From the NCBI GenBank assembly GCA_019359435.1, contig JAHHHI010000102.1:62001-126000 (forward strand): DNA of 64,000 bases, in the 5' to 3' direction. The stretch comes from Kaiparowitsia implicata GSE-PSE-MK54-09C. GTDB lineage: Bacteria > Cyanobacteriota > Cyanobacteriia > Elainellales > Elainellaceae. The notes under the pieces were generated by a model. It saw only the letters and a program-made list of their open reading frames with translations, did no database searches and was not told the DNA's origin. The position numbers and the translations under genes are program-made. Shown here piece after piece: positions 24,131 to 34,131 of this stretch; the first letter of the stretch is position 1, and every line of letters begins with the position of its first letter.

Positions 24131-24364
24131 ATGATGCCCACAAACCTCCGGTCGCAATTCGATTATCAAAACGCGGTGGCCGAACTGACCGCTTTGCAAG
24201 TGAACGCTGGGGATACTGGGCGGGCAGAGGCTCTGGTCCAGGCTATCCGGCACTATGAGGCGGTAAGTCGAGCGTTTTGGGATCAAGGGAACGTTTCTCC
24301 GTCCAAATCACATTTCGCCAACGCCGATCCAGAGTGGCACTGGTTTGAAGGCCAGATGGATTAA
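24131..24364 (+). CDS. Hypothetical small protein
   Basis: 77 residues from ATG 24131 (ATG 24134 equally possible): NLRSQFDYQNAVAELTALQV, then GRAEALVQAIRHYEAVS. The middle loosely resembles the N-terminal helices of HigA-type antitoxins (Y..A..E...L then L...I..YE), but no helix-turn-helix follows. The ribosome site is weak. Confidence 0.4.
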   Translation: MMPTNLRSQFDYQNAVAELTALQVNAGDTGRAEALVQAIRHYEAVSRAFWDQGNVSPSKSHFANADPEWHWFEGQMD

Positions 24365-24479
24365 AAAGTCTGCCTTTTGCTCCTGTCGTCGTGCCATGAT
24401 GCGGTCAAGCTTTGTCAGGATGCGGACGCGCAGGAAGTCCAACGACAGACCGAGCTGAACGACACGGCATAGCGCGAGG

Positions 24480-24812
24480 GCGGCAAGGTCTATGGCTTCG
24501 CAAGCTTCACGACGATGTGGCGGAATGGGGCGCGAGCTGCTGTCCCAACCGGGTTGCGCGGCTGACGCGGCTTGCCGGCATCCGGGCGCGGAGCGGCCAC
24601 AGACGCCCCGGCCAATATGGAGGTAAGCCATCCCTGGCGGTCAACAACACGCTCAATCGCCGGTTTGACGCGGAGGCACATGCCAAGGACTGGGTGACCG
24701 ACATCACCTACATCCGCACCCACGAGGGCTGCGCCGATCTGGCGGTCGTGATCGACCTCGTCTCCCGCCTCGTCGTCGGCTGGTCCATGCAAGCCCAGCA
24801 GACGACCATGCC
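24480..24812 (+). mobile_element. IS3-family transposase (OrfB) remnant
   Basis: The fragment reads RKLHDDVAEW with the HTH_21-like region and then the start of the DDE integrase core (NNTLNRRFDAEA, DWVTDITYIRTHEG, DLVSRLVVGWSMQAQ). It is cut at both ends: YGF is out of frame with RKLHDD by one base, and homology stops at 24812, where unrelated sequence begins. No terminal inverted repeats found. Not functional. Confidence 0.75.
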
Positions 24813-25157
24813 CCCAAAAAAATTTAGAACGCGCCCGACCTCCCCGTCCCGGTCGAAGTTCTCGACGAGGGCGAGCAAGACCGGATCCGTAGCCCTGCAT
24901 CACCGTGCCCTCAATGCCGTAGCGGGCCGCGGCGGGGAAATCGTCAACGGATCCAAGGCGACCCTTCGCTCCGCGAATTTCCGCGCCCATCGGCCTCACC
25001 GGTCGGGGAGGGGGCGTGCTGCTGTGTGGAGTGGGAACGAATTGACTCGTGTCACAGCCCCGTCCTCACCTGCATCCCATTGAGCAACCAGCCGTCGGCA
25101 TTCCTGTTCGGGAGCGAGAGAGTTGCCAAAGCTGTGGCGCAGGACGAGGGCGAGTTG
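24813..25157. other. Junk-like junction between the IS remnant and treZ
   Basis: No supported gene. A minus-strand frame at about 24840-24999 reads AKGRLGSVDDFPAAARYGIE and VMQGYGSGLA, which looks like a piece of a former protein but could not be assigned. Confidence 0.5.
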
Positions 25158-25182
25158 GGAACTGGCGGGGGGAGCCCGTGTT
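25158..25182 (+). promoter_or_regulatory. Possible EcfG-type promoter (GGAAC-N16-TGTT) before treZ
   Basis: GGAAC 25158-25162, 16-base spacer, TGTT 25179-25182; one mismatch. It is 43 bases before the treZ ATG. Trehalose genes are known general-stress targets in alphaproteobacteria, which raises its plausibility. Confidence 0.4.
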
Positions 25183-25224
25183 GCTTTGGCAGCAACAGCC
25201 CACTATCCCGCCAGGAAACCTTGC

Positions 25225-27018
25225 ATGCGCCGCTTCCACCCCATGCCTTTCGGGGCCCAGATCGTCGAAGGGGCCGTCCAATTTTCTTTATGGGCGCCCT
25301 CCGTGCGCGAAGTCACCCTGCTGATCGACGGTGCCGAGCGGCCCATGACCGCCGAGGCGGGCGGCTGGCACCGGCTTACCGACCAGCAGGCTCAAGCCGG
25401 CTCGCTCTACCGCTACCGGATCGAGGGAGGGCTCTCGATACCTGACCCCGCCTCCCGCTTCCAGCCGGACGACATTGAGGGTCCGAGCTTGGTGGTTGAT
25501 CCCGGCGCCTTCGTCTGGACCGACGCGGATTGGCGCGGTCGGCCGTGGGAAGAGGCGGTGATCTACGAGGCCCATGTCGGAACCGCCACGCCGGATGGAA
25601 CCTTCGCCGCCCTGACGACGAAGCTAGACCACCTCCGCGATCTTGGCGTCACCGCGCTGGAGCTCCTACCGGTCGCCGATTTCCCAGGCGATCGTGGCTG
25701 GGGCTACGACGGGGTGCTGCACTACGCACCGGACCACGCTTATGGCACGCCCGAGGACCTGAAGCGGCTCATCGACGAGGCGCATCGGCATGGGATCATG
25801 GTCTTCCTCGACGTCGTCTACAATCACTTCGGCCCGTCGGGAAACTACCTGCCTACCTATGCGGCCTCCTTCTTCACCGAGCGCCATCAGACCCTGTGGG
25901 GCGCGGGAATCAATTTCGACGGTCGTACGTCCCCAGTCGTGCGCGACTACTTCGTCCACAACGCGCTCTATTGGTTAGAGGAGTATCATTTCGACGGGCT
26001 TCGCCTCGACGCCGTCCACGCCATCGCCGACGACAGCAGCAGGCACGTGATCGGCGAACTGGCGGAGCGTGTCCGCGCCGGCCTGCCGGAGCGCGAGATC
26101 CACCTAGTGCTTGAAAATGCAGCCAACGAGGCTCGCTGGCTCGAACGCGACGGGGATGGCCGGCCATCGCTCCACACTGCGCAGTGGACCGACGATACCC
26201 ACCACGCCTGGCACCGACTACTGACCGACGAAGCGGACGGCTATTATGCCGACTATGACGATCCGGCAGGCCATCTCGCCCGCTGCCTGGCGGAGGGCTT
26301 TGCCTATCAGGGAGAATTCTCTGCTCACGAGCGGGCGACACGCGGCGAGCCTTCTGCACATCTGCCGCCCTCAGCCTTCGTCAACTTCCTGCAGAACCAC
26401 GACCAGATCGGCAACCGGGCGCAGGGCGAGCGCCTCGACGTCCTCACGACGCCCGCGAAACTTGCCTTGGCCCGGGCGGGACTGCTGCTCTCTCCGCAGA
26501 TTCCGATGCTGTTCATGGGCGAGGAATGGCAGGCATCGACGCCGTTCCAGTATTTTGTCGATTTCCCTGACCCGGAGCTGTCGCAGGCGGTGAAGGACGG
26601 GCGGCGTCGGGAGTTCGGCGGCTTTGGCGGCTTTGGCGCCGAGGATATCCCCGACCCGACGAGCCGGCAGACCTTCCTGCGGTCCCGCCTCGACTGGGAG
26701 GAGACCGAGCAGTCGCCCCATGCCGATGTCCTGGCCGATACGCGGGCCCTGCTGCTGCTGCGCCGAGAACGGATCGTCCCTTTGACGATGACGCGTTTCC
26801 GAGGCGGGGAGGTCTTTCGCCCGGCTCCGGAGACGCTGGACGTGCGTTGGACCTTCGACGGTGGAAGCCTGCGCTTCGTCGCCCATTTCGGCGAAGGTGA
26901 AGCGGTTCTGGCCGGGCCGGGCTCGTCGGACGCGATCTGGTCCAGCCCGGGGATCGAACCCGCCTCTGACATCCGGCTGCGGCCATGGACCGGCGCGTTT
27001 TTGGTGGGCCGGCCATGA
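25225..27018 (+). CDS. treZ: Malto-oligosyltrehalose trehalohydrolase
   Basis: 597 residues from ATG 25225, where family sequence starts (MRRFHPMPFGAQ). An N-terminal CBM48/E-set beta domain (~1-95) precedes a GH13 barrel with the usual motifs: [24 protein letters not shown] (nucleophile Asp), HLVLENAANE (acid Glu) and NHDQIGNRA. It releases trehalose from maltooligosyl-trehalose made by TreY. The stop overlaps the start of the malQ-treY fusion (ATGA), so the two are coupled. Confidence 0.95.
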   Translation: MRRFHPMPFGAQIVEGAVQFSLWAPSVREVTLLIDGAERPMTAEAGGWHRLTDQQAQAGSLYRYRIEGGLSIPDPASRFQPDDIEGPSLVVDPGAFVWTDADWRGRPWEEAVIYEAHVGTATPDGTFAALTTKLDHLRDLGVTALELLPVADFPGDRGWGYDGVLHYAPDHAYGTPEDLKRLIDEAHRHGIMVFLDVVYNHFGPSGNYLPTYAASFFTERHQTLWGAGINFDGRTSPVVRDYFVHNALYWLEEYHFDGLRLDAVHAIADDSSRHVIGELAERVRAGLPEREIHLVLENAANEARWLERDGDGRPSLHTAQWTDDTHHAWHRLLTDEADGYYADYDDPAGHLARCLAEGFAYQGEFSAHERATRGEPSAHLPPSAFVNFLQNHDQIGNRAQGERLDVLTTPAKLALARAGLLLSPQIPMLFMGEEWQASTPFQYFVDFPDPELSQAVKDGRRREFGGFGGFGAEDIPDPTSRQTFLRSRLDWEETEQSPHADVLADTRALLLLRRERIVPLTMTRFRGGEVFRPAPETLDVRWTFDGGSLRFVAHFGEGEAVLAGPGSSDAIWSSPGIEPASDIRLRPWTGAFLVGRP

Positions 27019-30000
27019 GCGCCCATGATGCGTTGGTCGTCCGCCTGGCCGACCTCGCCGGCGTCGCTGCCGGGTATCGCAACGCCGCCGGTACCCTGGT
27101 CGATACGGGACTGGATGCGCGCCGCGCCGTGCTTGCGGGCCTCGGCCTCCCAAACGAAACCCTCGCGGACACGCAGGCCAGCGTCGAACGGCTCGAGCGG
27201 CGCCGCGACAGGCTGGCCGCGCCTTTAATAGTCGCCAAGGCCGGCCAGAGCCTGACATTGAGGCTTGGTCCCGGCGCCCGGGCCGGGCGCACGGTCTTCA
27301 ACCTTACAGACGAAGCGGGCATTGTCCGCGAGGGCACTGCCCTGGCCTCGGTGGATGCCAGTGGGGGCATGCAGATCGAGATTCCGGCTTTGCCAGGGGG
27401 TTACTGGCGGCTGAGGTCCAGCCAAGGCCACCGGCATGCCGAGAGCCTCATCATCAGCGCACCCGAGCGTTGCTACGAGCCAGCGCCGCTCACGCAGGGC
27501 AGACGCTCCTGGGGCGTGACGGCACAGGTTTATTCGCTGCGCTCGGATGAGAATTTCGGCATCGGGGACTACGGCGACATCGCCGTGTTGGCCGCGCGGG
27601 CCGCCAGCCTGGGTGCCGATTTCCTGGGTCTGAGCCCAGTCCATGCCTTGTTTGCGTCCGATTTCACCAAGATGTCGCCCTACTCGCCGTCCTCGCGGCT
27701 GTTTCTCGATGTGCAGTTCATCAATCCATCCCTCGTTGCCGGCTTTGCAGACAGCGCGGCGAGACGGTTGCTTGAGACGCCGGACGTACAGGAGGCCTTG
27801 GTGGGGTTGCGCGATGCTCCGCTGGTCGACCGGCAGGCCTCCTGGAAACTGAAGCTCCCGCTGCTGGACGCACTTTGGCGGGAAGTCGGACGAGACGATA
27901 TCGGCTTCGCTGCCTTCCGGGCTGCAGGCGGGCACGATCTGCAGGCCCATGCACTGTTCGAGGCACTCGCAGAGCATTTCAAGGCACAGGGCGCGCATTG
28001 GGTCGGCGACTGGCCGGAGGCCTACCGCGAGGCCAGCAGCGAGGGTGTCCGGCGGTTCGCGGCGGAGCATGAGGACAAAACCGCCTTCCATGCCTGGCTT
28101 CAATACGAGGCGGACCGGCAGCTGGCGGCCGCACAAGACAAGGCGCGTGGGGCTGGCATGGATATCGGGCTGTTCTGCGACCTGGCGGTCGGCGTCGACC
28201 GCGCGGGCTCGGAGCTCTGGGCGGCCCCCGAGCGCTTCGCATCCAAGCTTTCAATCGGCGCTCCGCCCGACCAGTTGGGACCGGAGGGTCAGAACTGGGG
28301 GCTACCGCCGTTCAGCCCCATTGCAATGGAGGAGGACGGGCTAGCCGCCTTCCGCCGGATGGCTGCGGCCGCGATGCGCCATGCTGGCGCGATCCGAATC
28401 GACCACGCCTTCCAGCTCGCGCGGCTCTTCCTGATCCCCGAAGGCGCGCCGACCAGCGAGGGCGCTTATGTGGCGATGCCCTTCGAAGCCCTCCTCGCCG
28501 TGCTTCGGGTCGAAAGCCACCGAGCCCGTTGCATGGTGATCGCGGAGGATCTCGGCACCGGACCTGAAGGCTTCTCCGATGCCATCATGGCCGGCGGGCT
28601 CTACAGCTATCGCGTGCTTCCCTTCGAACGCGAGGCGGACAGTGCCTTCAAGCCGCCCGCAGCCTATCCGCGGCGCGCACTTGCCGTGCTCACGACACAT
28701 GATCTCCCGACCTTCCGGGGTAGGTGGCGTGGACTCGATATCGACATGCGCCAGACCGCGGGACGCATGTCCCCTGCCCAGGCCGCAAGCGAGCAGGAGG
28801 AACGTGTACGAGATCGCGATCGACTGACCGCGGCGCTCACCGCCGAGAGGCTGCTGCCGCCCGACCCGGCGCCGGCTGAGCCGCCGGTGGAGGCGGCCTG
28901 TGTCTATCTTGGACGCTCGACAGCGGCGCTGGCGGCCATCCAGCTTGAGGACGCAGCCGGCGAGCTCAACCAGCCCAACCTGCCCGGGCTCGGCACCGAC
29001 CATCCCAACTGGCAACGCAAGCTCTCGCTCGATCTGGCGGAGCTGACGGCGCCGGGCCGCAGCCTGGCGCGGCTCGGCGCGCTGCTCGCCAATGAGGGGC
29101 GTGGTGGCGAGGCGCATGATGCCACGGCCCTGGCGGCGCCGCCACCGCGGGCGACGTACCGCCTGCAGTTCCACGCCGGCTTCACCTTCGACGACGCCGT
29201 TGCGATCCTGCCCTATCTGGCGCGGCTCGGCATCAGCCATGTCTACGCCTCGCCGATCCAAACGGCACGGCCCGGCTCGACCCATGGCTACGACATTGTC
29301 GACCACACGCGGATCAATCCGGAACTGGGCGGGGAAGAGGGTTTCCTGCGCCTCTCGGAGGCACTGAAGGACCATGGCCTCGGCCTGATCCTGGACATCG
29401 TGCCCAACCATATGGGCATCGGCGGCGCAGACAATGCGTGGTGGCTTTCGGTGGTCGAATGGGGCCAGTTGTCGCCTCACGCGGTCAGCTTCGACGTCGA
29501 TTGGGAGCGGCTTGGCGCCAACGGTAAGCTGGTGCTGCCCTTCCTCGGCAAGCGCTATGGCGATGCGCTGGAGGAGGGCGAGCTGAAGCTGGCGCGCGAC
29601 GACAGCGGCGGCTTCAGCATCTGGCATTTCGAGCACCGCTTCCCGATCAGCCCGCTGAGCTATCCGATCCTGCTCGACCGGATCCTGATACTCGTCGCTG
29701 ACCAGGCAGGGCCGGAATACCACGAGCTGCTCGCGATCTCATCGCGGCTGCGGGCCCTGTCGGAGATGCCGGCCGGCGCCGGCCGCGATGGCGTCGTCGA
29801 GGCGTGCGAGGCACTCAAGCGCCGGCTGGCGCGGGTCTTTGCCGCTTCGCCGGGGGTGGCGGAGGCGGTGGAGCGCGCGATCGGCCTCGTCAACGGGGCA
29901 AGGGGCATTCCGGAAAGCTTCGACACGCTTCACCGCATTCTCGAGATGCAGAGCTTCCGCCTGGCGAACTGGCGCGTGGCGGCCAGCGACATCAACTACC

Positions 30001-31895
30001 GCCGCTTCTTCGACATCAACACGCTGGTGGGAATGCGCGTTGAGGAACCTGCCGTCTTCGAACGGACCCATGCGCTCATCCTCGACCTCGTGCGGGAAGA
30101 CCGCATCCATGGGCTCCGGATCGACCATGTCGATGGCCTCGCCGATCCGGAGGCCTATGTCCGGCAGTTGCAGTCGCAGGTCGGGCCCGGCTTCTACATC
30201 CTCGTGGAGAAGATTCTCGGCCATGGCGAGAGACTACGGCCCTGGCCGATCTCGGGGACCACCGGCTACGAGGTCCTCAACCTGATCGACGGCATGCTGG
30301 TCGACCGCGAAGGGGCTGCGGCGATCGAAGCCGACTACCGGGACATCACGGGCCAGCACGACAGCTTCGAGGAGCTGCTGCGGCGCGCCAAGCGCAAGAC
30401 CCTGCATGCGAGTTTCGCGAGCGAACTCGAAGTGCTGGTGTCAGATCTGGCCCGCCTGGCCCATGGCGACCGGCGCAGCCGCGACTACACGATCCATGCG
30501 ATGCGCCAGGTGCTGACGGAAATTATCGAGCGCCTGCCGGTCTATCGCAGTTACATCGCGACGGACGCTTCGCCCGCAGACAGGACGCTGATCGAGGAGA
30601 CGGTGGCCGTGGCAATCGCCGGCACGTCGATGCCGGATACCTCGCTGCACCGCTTCGTCGCGCAGCTGTTGCTCGGCGACGGCGGAGAATTGATGACGGC
30701 GGTGCCACCTGCAGAGCACCTGGCGCGATTCCGCCGCCGCTTCCAGCAGCTCAGCGGCCCGGTCACGGCCAAGAGCTTGGAGGACACGCTGTTCTACAGC
30801 TTCGGGCCGCTCCTTGCCCTCAACGAGGTCGGCGGGGAGCCGAGCCAGCACGGCGTCTCTCAGGAGAATTTTCATGACGCCAATGCCGCAAGGCGCCGGT
30901 CTTGGCCGCATGCGATGATCGCCACGGCGACTCACGACACCAAGCGCGGCGAGGACGGACGGGCCCGTCTCCTGGCGCTGACGGAAATGCCGCAGCGCTG
31001 GGGCGAGGAGAGCCGGCGGTGGCTCGCCATGAGCCGGGAGCTGGCACCCGGCGACGAACTGCCGGACGCAACCGACCGCCAGATGATCCTGCAGCAAGTG
31101 CTGGCCTCATGGCCGTTCGCGTTGCTGGAAGCGAACGATGCGTCGGCGCTCGACGCCTATCGCGAGCGCATGCAGAACTGGGTCGAGAAGGCGCTGCGGG
31201 AGGCGAAGCGCCGAACGAGCTGGACCAGCCCCAACGAAGCCTATGAGCAGGCGGCCAAGGACCTGATCGGGGCGGCGCTCTCGCAGGACAGCGCGTTCCT
31301 CGACGACTATCGGCCGTTGGCGCGCGAGATGGCACGGCGCGGCATGGTGCGCGGATTGAGCCGGACCGTGCTGAAGCTGACCCTCCCTGGCGTGCCGGAC
31401 TTTTACCAGGGCACGGAGTTCTGGGACCTCGCGCTGGTCGACCCCGATAACCGCCGGCCCGTCGATTATGGAGCCAGGTCGCAGGCGGTGGAGGAGAGCG
31501 CCGATGCCGGCGTCCTGCTCGCCACCTGGCCGGACGGCCGGATCAAGCAGCGCGTCATGTCCGTTTTGCTGGCGGACCGGGCGCGTGCGCCGCGGCTTTA
31601 TGCGGCAGGCGATTACCAGCCGGTCGCGCTCGAAGGCGGGCGCGCGGCAGATCTCACCGCCTTTTCGCGCACCCACCGGGCCGACACCCTGCTCGTGCTC
31701 GCCACGCGGATCGCGGGCGGCGAACAGGCTGCCGAGGGGCTGCCTGTTGGGCAGCATTGGGCAGGCACCAGCGTCGCAGTGAGTGGCAAGTGGGAGGATG
31801 TACTAACTGACCGCCTCCTCGACGTGGGCGAGGCGGGTCTGGCGGTCGACGAAGCGCTGGCGGTCTTGCCGGTGGCAGTGCTGCGGAAACGCTAG
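27015..31895 (+). CDS. treY: 4-alpha-glucanotransferase / malto-oligosyltrehalose synthase fusion
   Basis: 1626 residues. Residues ~1-700 are MalQ (GH77): DYGDIAVLAARAASLGADFL, nucleophile region IRIDHAFQLARL, acid MVIAEDLGTG and TTHDLPTFRGRW. Residues ~712-1626 are TreY (GH13_26): TYRLQFHAGFTFDDA, YASPIQTARPGSTHGYDIVD, LDIVPNHMGIG, GLRIDHVDGLADP, ATHDTKRGEDGRAR and FYQGTEFWDLALVDPDNRRP. TreY isomerises the reducing end of maltodextrin to trehalose; MalQ disproportionates the oligosaccharides left over. The long linker has no stop or frameshift, so the fusion is real at sequence level. Confidence 0.95.
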   Translation: MSAHDALVVRLADLAGVAAGYRNAAGTLVDTGLDARRAVLAGLGLPNETLADTQASVERLERRRDRLAAPLIVAKAGQSLTLRLGPGARAGRTVFNLTDEAGIVREGTALASVDASGGMQIEIPALPGGYWRLRSSQGHRHAESLIISAPERCYEPAPLTQGRRSWGVTAQVYSLRSDENFGIGDYGDIAVLAARAASLGADFLGLSPVHALFASDFTKMSPYSPSSRLFLDVQFINPSLVAGFADSAARRLLETPDVQEALVGLRDAPLVDRQASWKLKLPLLDALWREVGRDDIGFAAFRAAGGHDLQAHALFEALAEHFKAQGAHWVGDWPEAYREASSEGVRRFAAEHEDKTAFHAWLQYEADRQLAAAQDKARGAGMDIGLFCDLAVGVDRAGSELWAAPERFASKLSIGAPPDQLGPEGQNWGLPPFSPIAMEEDGLAAFRRMAAAAMRHAGAIRIDHAFQLARLFLIPEGAPTSEGAYVAMPFEALLAVLRVESHRARCMVIAEDLGTGPEGFSDAIMAGGLYSYRVLPFEREADSAFKPPAAYPRRALAVLTTHDLPTFRGRWRGLDIDMRQTAGRMSPAQAASEQEERVRDRDRLTAALTAERLLPPDPAPAEPPVEAACVYLGRSTAALAAIQLEDAAGELNQPNLPGLGTDHPNWQRKLSLDLAELTAPGRSLARLGALLANEGRGGEAHDATALAAPPPRATYRLQFHAGFTFDDAVAILPYLARLGISHVYASPIQTARPGSTHGYDIVDHTRINPELGGEEGFLRLSEALKDHGLGLILDIVPNHMGIGGADNAWWLSVVEWGQLSPHAVSFDVDWERLGANGKLVLPFLGKRYGDALEEGELKLARDDSGGFSIWHFEHRFPISPLSYPILLDRILILVADQAGPEYHELLAISSRLRALSEMPAGAGRDGVVEACEALKRRLARVFAASPGVAEAVERAIGLVNGARGIPESFDTLHRILEMQSFRLANWRVAASDINYRRFFDINTLVGMRVEEPAVFERTHALILDLVREDRIHGLRIDHVDGLADPEAYVRQLQSQVGPGFYILVEKILGHGERLRPWPISGTTGYEVLNLIDGMLVDREGAAAIEADYRDITGQHDSFEELLRRAKRKTLHASFASELEVLVSDLARLAHGDRRSRDYTIHAMRQVLTEIIERLPVYRSYIATDASPADRTLIEETVAVAIAGTSMPDTSLHRFVAQLLLGDGGELMTAVPPAEHLARFRRRFQQLSGPVTAKSLEDTLFYSFGPLLALNEVGGEPSQHGVSQENFHDANAARRRSWPHAMIATATHDTKRGEDGRARLLALTEMPQRWGEESRRWLAMSRELAPGDELPDATDRQMILQQVLASWPFALLEANDASALDAYRERMQNWVEKALREAKRRTSWTSPNEAYEQAAKDLIGAALSQDSAFLDDYRPLAREMARRGMVRGLSRTVLKLTLPGVPDFYQGTEFWDLALVDPDNRRPVDYGARSQAVEESADAGVLLATWPDGRIKQRVMSVLLADRARAPRLYAAGDYQPVALEGGRAADLTAFSRTHRADTLLVLATRIAGGEQAAEGLPVGQHWAGTSVAVSGKWEDVLTDRLLDVGEAGLAVDEALAVLPVAVLRKR

Positions 31896-31928
31896 GGACG
31901 AGGGCGCCTACAAGGGGGCGCCCCGTCC
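31896..31928. terminator. Hairpin between convergent operons
   Basis: GGACGAGGGCGCC and GGCGCCCCGTCC form a near-perfect stem around TACAAGGG in the 37 bases between the treY and glgB stops. There is no U-run, so it may act as a transcript-end stabiliser or a factor-dependent bidirectional stop. Confidence 0.5.
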
Positions 31929-31932
31929 AAGG

Positions 31933-34131
31933 CTAAGCATCGCCTTCCGCGACGAAGACGAGCGCACCCAGAGGCGGCAGCACGATTTCGATGAAAGCGG
32001 GCTCGTCGCCCAGGCTTTCCGATCTCGCATCGACCCGGCCGCCATTGCCGACGCCCGAGCCGCCATAGGCGCCGGCGTCGCTGTTGAGAATTTCGCGCCA
32101 GCCGCCGGCGAGGGGGACACCGATGCGATAGTTCCAGCGGGTCACCGGGGTCAGGTTGACGACGGTGAGAACCGGCTTTTGGTCCGGCGCCTGCCGCAGA
32201 TAGGCGTAGACGCTGTTCTCGCGATCATCCTGGACGAGCCAGCGGAAACCGTCCGGGGTGGCATCGGTCGCGTGCAAGGCGGGCCAAGCGGCATAGACGC
32301 GGTTGAGATCGGATACCAAGGCCTGCATGCCGCGGTGAAGCGGGTCTTCCAGCAGATCCCAGTCGATCTCGCCGTCATGGTTCCACTCGCGGCGCTGGGC
32401 GATCTCGCCGCCCATGAAGACAAGCTTCTTACCGGGATGGGTCCACATGAAGGCGAAATAGGCCCGCAAACCGGCGAATTTCTGCCAGAGATCGCCCGGC
32501 ATCTTCTCCAGCAGCGAACCCTTGCCGTGGACGACCTCGTCATGGGAGAGCGGCAGCACGAACTGCTCGGAAAACGCATAGACGAGCCCGAAGGTCATCT
32601 CTTCGTGGTGGTGGCGCCGGTAGAGCGGGTCCCGCTGCAGATAATGCAGCGTGTCGTGCATCCAGCCCATGTTCCATTTGTAGGCAAAGCCAAGCCCGCC
32701 CTCCTCGACGGGGCGCGTGACGCCCGGCCAGGCGGTGGATTCCTCGGCGATCATGATCGCGCCCGGCTGCCGCTGGGCGACGAGGCTGTTGAGCTCGCGC
32801 AGGAAGGCGACAGCCTCCAAATTCTCGCGTCCTCCCTGTGCGTTGGGTATCCATTCGCCGGGCTGGCGGCTGTAGTCCCGGTAGAGCATCGAGGCCACCG
32901 CATCGACGCGCAGGCCGTCTACATGGAAATGCTCGAGCCAGTGCAACGCGCTGGCAATCAGGAAGTTGGAAACCTCCCGACGCCCGAAATTGTAGATCAG
33001 CGTGTTCCAGTCCTTGTGGAAGCCCTCGCGCGGATCCTCATGCTCGTAGAGCGCAGTGCCGTCGAAACGGGCGAGACCGTGGGCGTCGGACGGAAAATGC
33101 GCCGGCACCCAGTCGACGATCACGCCGATCTCCTCACGATGGCAGGCCTCGACGAACAGCGCGAAATCCTCCGGCTCGCCAAATCGGCGTGTCGGCGCGA
33201 AAAGGCCCAGCGGCTGATAACCCCAGGAGCCGGTGAAGGGGTGTTCGGCCACCGGCATCAGCTCGACATGGGTGAAGCCCATCGCTTTCACATAGGGCAC
33301 CAGCCGGTCGGCGAGATTGCGCCAGTCGAGCATGTCGCCATGCGGTCCCCTCACCCAGGAACCGGGGTGCAGCTCGTAGATCGAAATTGGAGCTTCCTTG
33401 CCCTGCCGCGCGGCGCGACCGGCCATCCAAGCATCGTCGCCCCAGACATGGGACGCTGGGCGCGGAACGATCGACGACGTGCCAGAGGGCAACTCCGCCG
33501 CGCGCGCCAGCGGATCGGCCTTCTGCGGCAGGAGGTTGCCGTCCCGGTCGATGATCTCATATTTGTAGAGCTCGCCGCTGGACAGTCGCGGGACGAACAG
33601 TTCCCAGACCCCGCCCTCGCCGCGACGGTTCATCGGGTGGCGGCGGCCGTCCCAGCTGTTGAAGGTGCCGACTAGCGAAACGCGGCGCGCATTCGGCGCC
33701 CAGACAGCGAAGCGCACGCCCTGAACCCCATCCATGGTGCTGAGGTTGGCGCCCAGTGCCCGCGCCAGTTCGAGATGACGGCCCTCGGCGATCAAGTGCA
33801 GGTCGAGATCGCCAAGCAGGGGTCCGAAGGCATAGGGATCCTCGGTAACCTGCTCGCCGCCTGGCCAGCGGATCGACAACGTATATGGCCCGTCGGCAAG
33901 ATCGCCGACGAAGAGTCCGTCAGGTTCCGCGGGCCGCAGTCGTACGTCCTCGCGCCGGTCCTGGCGAACGGACACGGCCTGGGCACCGGGCACGAAGACG
34001 CGCAGATAGCGGCCCGCCGCACCCTGGTGCGCGCCCAGGATGACGGCTGGCGCGCCGCAGCGCCCATTGGCAAGCGCCTCGGCGGTGTCCGCCGGCAGCG
34101 GCGGAACCCGTTCGACCGTGGCCTCGCTCAT
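31933..34131 (-). CDS. glgB: 1,4-alpha-glucan branching enzyme
   Basis: 732 residues, the usual full bacterial length. An extra N-terminal N1 domain (~1-115) and a CBM48 ([20 protein letters not shown]) come before the GH13_9 barrel: [37 protein letters not shown] (nucleophile Asp), [14 protein letters not shown] (acid Glu) and [13 protein letters not shown]. It adds alpha-1,6 branches to the glucan made by GlgE. The start overlaps the treS-maltokinase stop (ATGA). Confidence 0.96.
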   Translation of the reverse strand: MSEATVERVPPLPADTAEALANGRCGAPAVILGAHQGAAGRYLRVFVPGAQAVSVRQDRREDVRLRPAEPDGLFVGDLADGPYTLSIRWPGGEQVTEDPYAFGPLLGDLDLHLIAEGRHLELARALGANLSTMDGVQGVRFAVWAPNARRVSLVGTFNSWDGRRHPMNRRGEGGVWELFVPRLSSGELYKYEIIDRDGNLLPQKADPLARAAELPSGTSSIVPRPASHVWGDDAWMAGRAARQGKEAPISIYELHPGSWVRGPHGDMLDWRNLADRLVPYVKAMGFTHVELMPVAEHPFTGSWGYQPLGLFAPTRRFGEPEDFALFVEACHREEIGVIVDWVPAHFPSDAHGLARFDGTALYEHEDPREGFHKDWNTLIYNFGRREVSNFLIASALHWLEHFHVDGLRVDAVASMLYRDYSRQPGEWIPNAQGGRENLEAVAFLRELNSLVAQRQPGAIMIAEESTAWPGVTRPVEEGGLGFAYKWNMGWMHDTLHYLQRDPLYRRHHHEEMTFGLVYAFSEQFVLPLSHDEVVHGKGSLLEKMPGDLWQKFAGLRAYFAFMWTHPGKKLVFMGGEIAQRREWNHDGEIDWDLLEDPLHRGMQALVSDLNRVYAAWPALHATDATPDGFRWLVQDDRENSVYAYLRQAPDQKPVLTVVNLTPVTRWNYRIGVPLAGGWREILNSDAGAYGGSGVGNGGRVDARSESLGDEPAFIEIVLPPLGALVFVAEGDA

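Noticed and set aside
24131-24364. HigA-type antitoxin
   Set aside because: Only the N-terminal helices are vaguely similar; there is no helix-turn-helix and no HigB gene next to it.
31896-31928. Standard bidirectional Rho-independent terminator
   Set aside because: The stem is strong but there is no T-run on either strand, so it is listed only as a hairpin with uncertain function.
32179-33675. 498-codon plus-strand frame opposite glgB
   Set aside because: Antisense shadow of a fully conserved enzyme; no domain or ribosome site.
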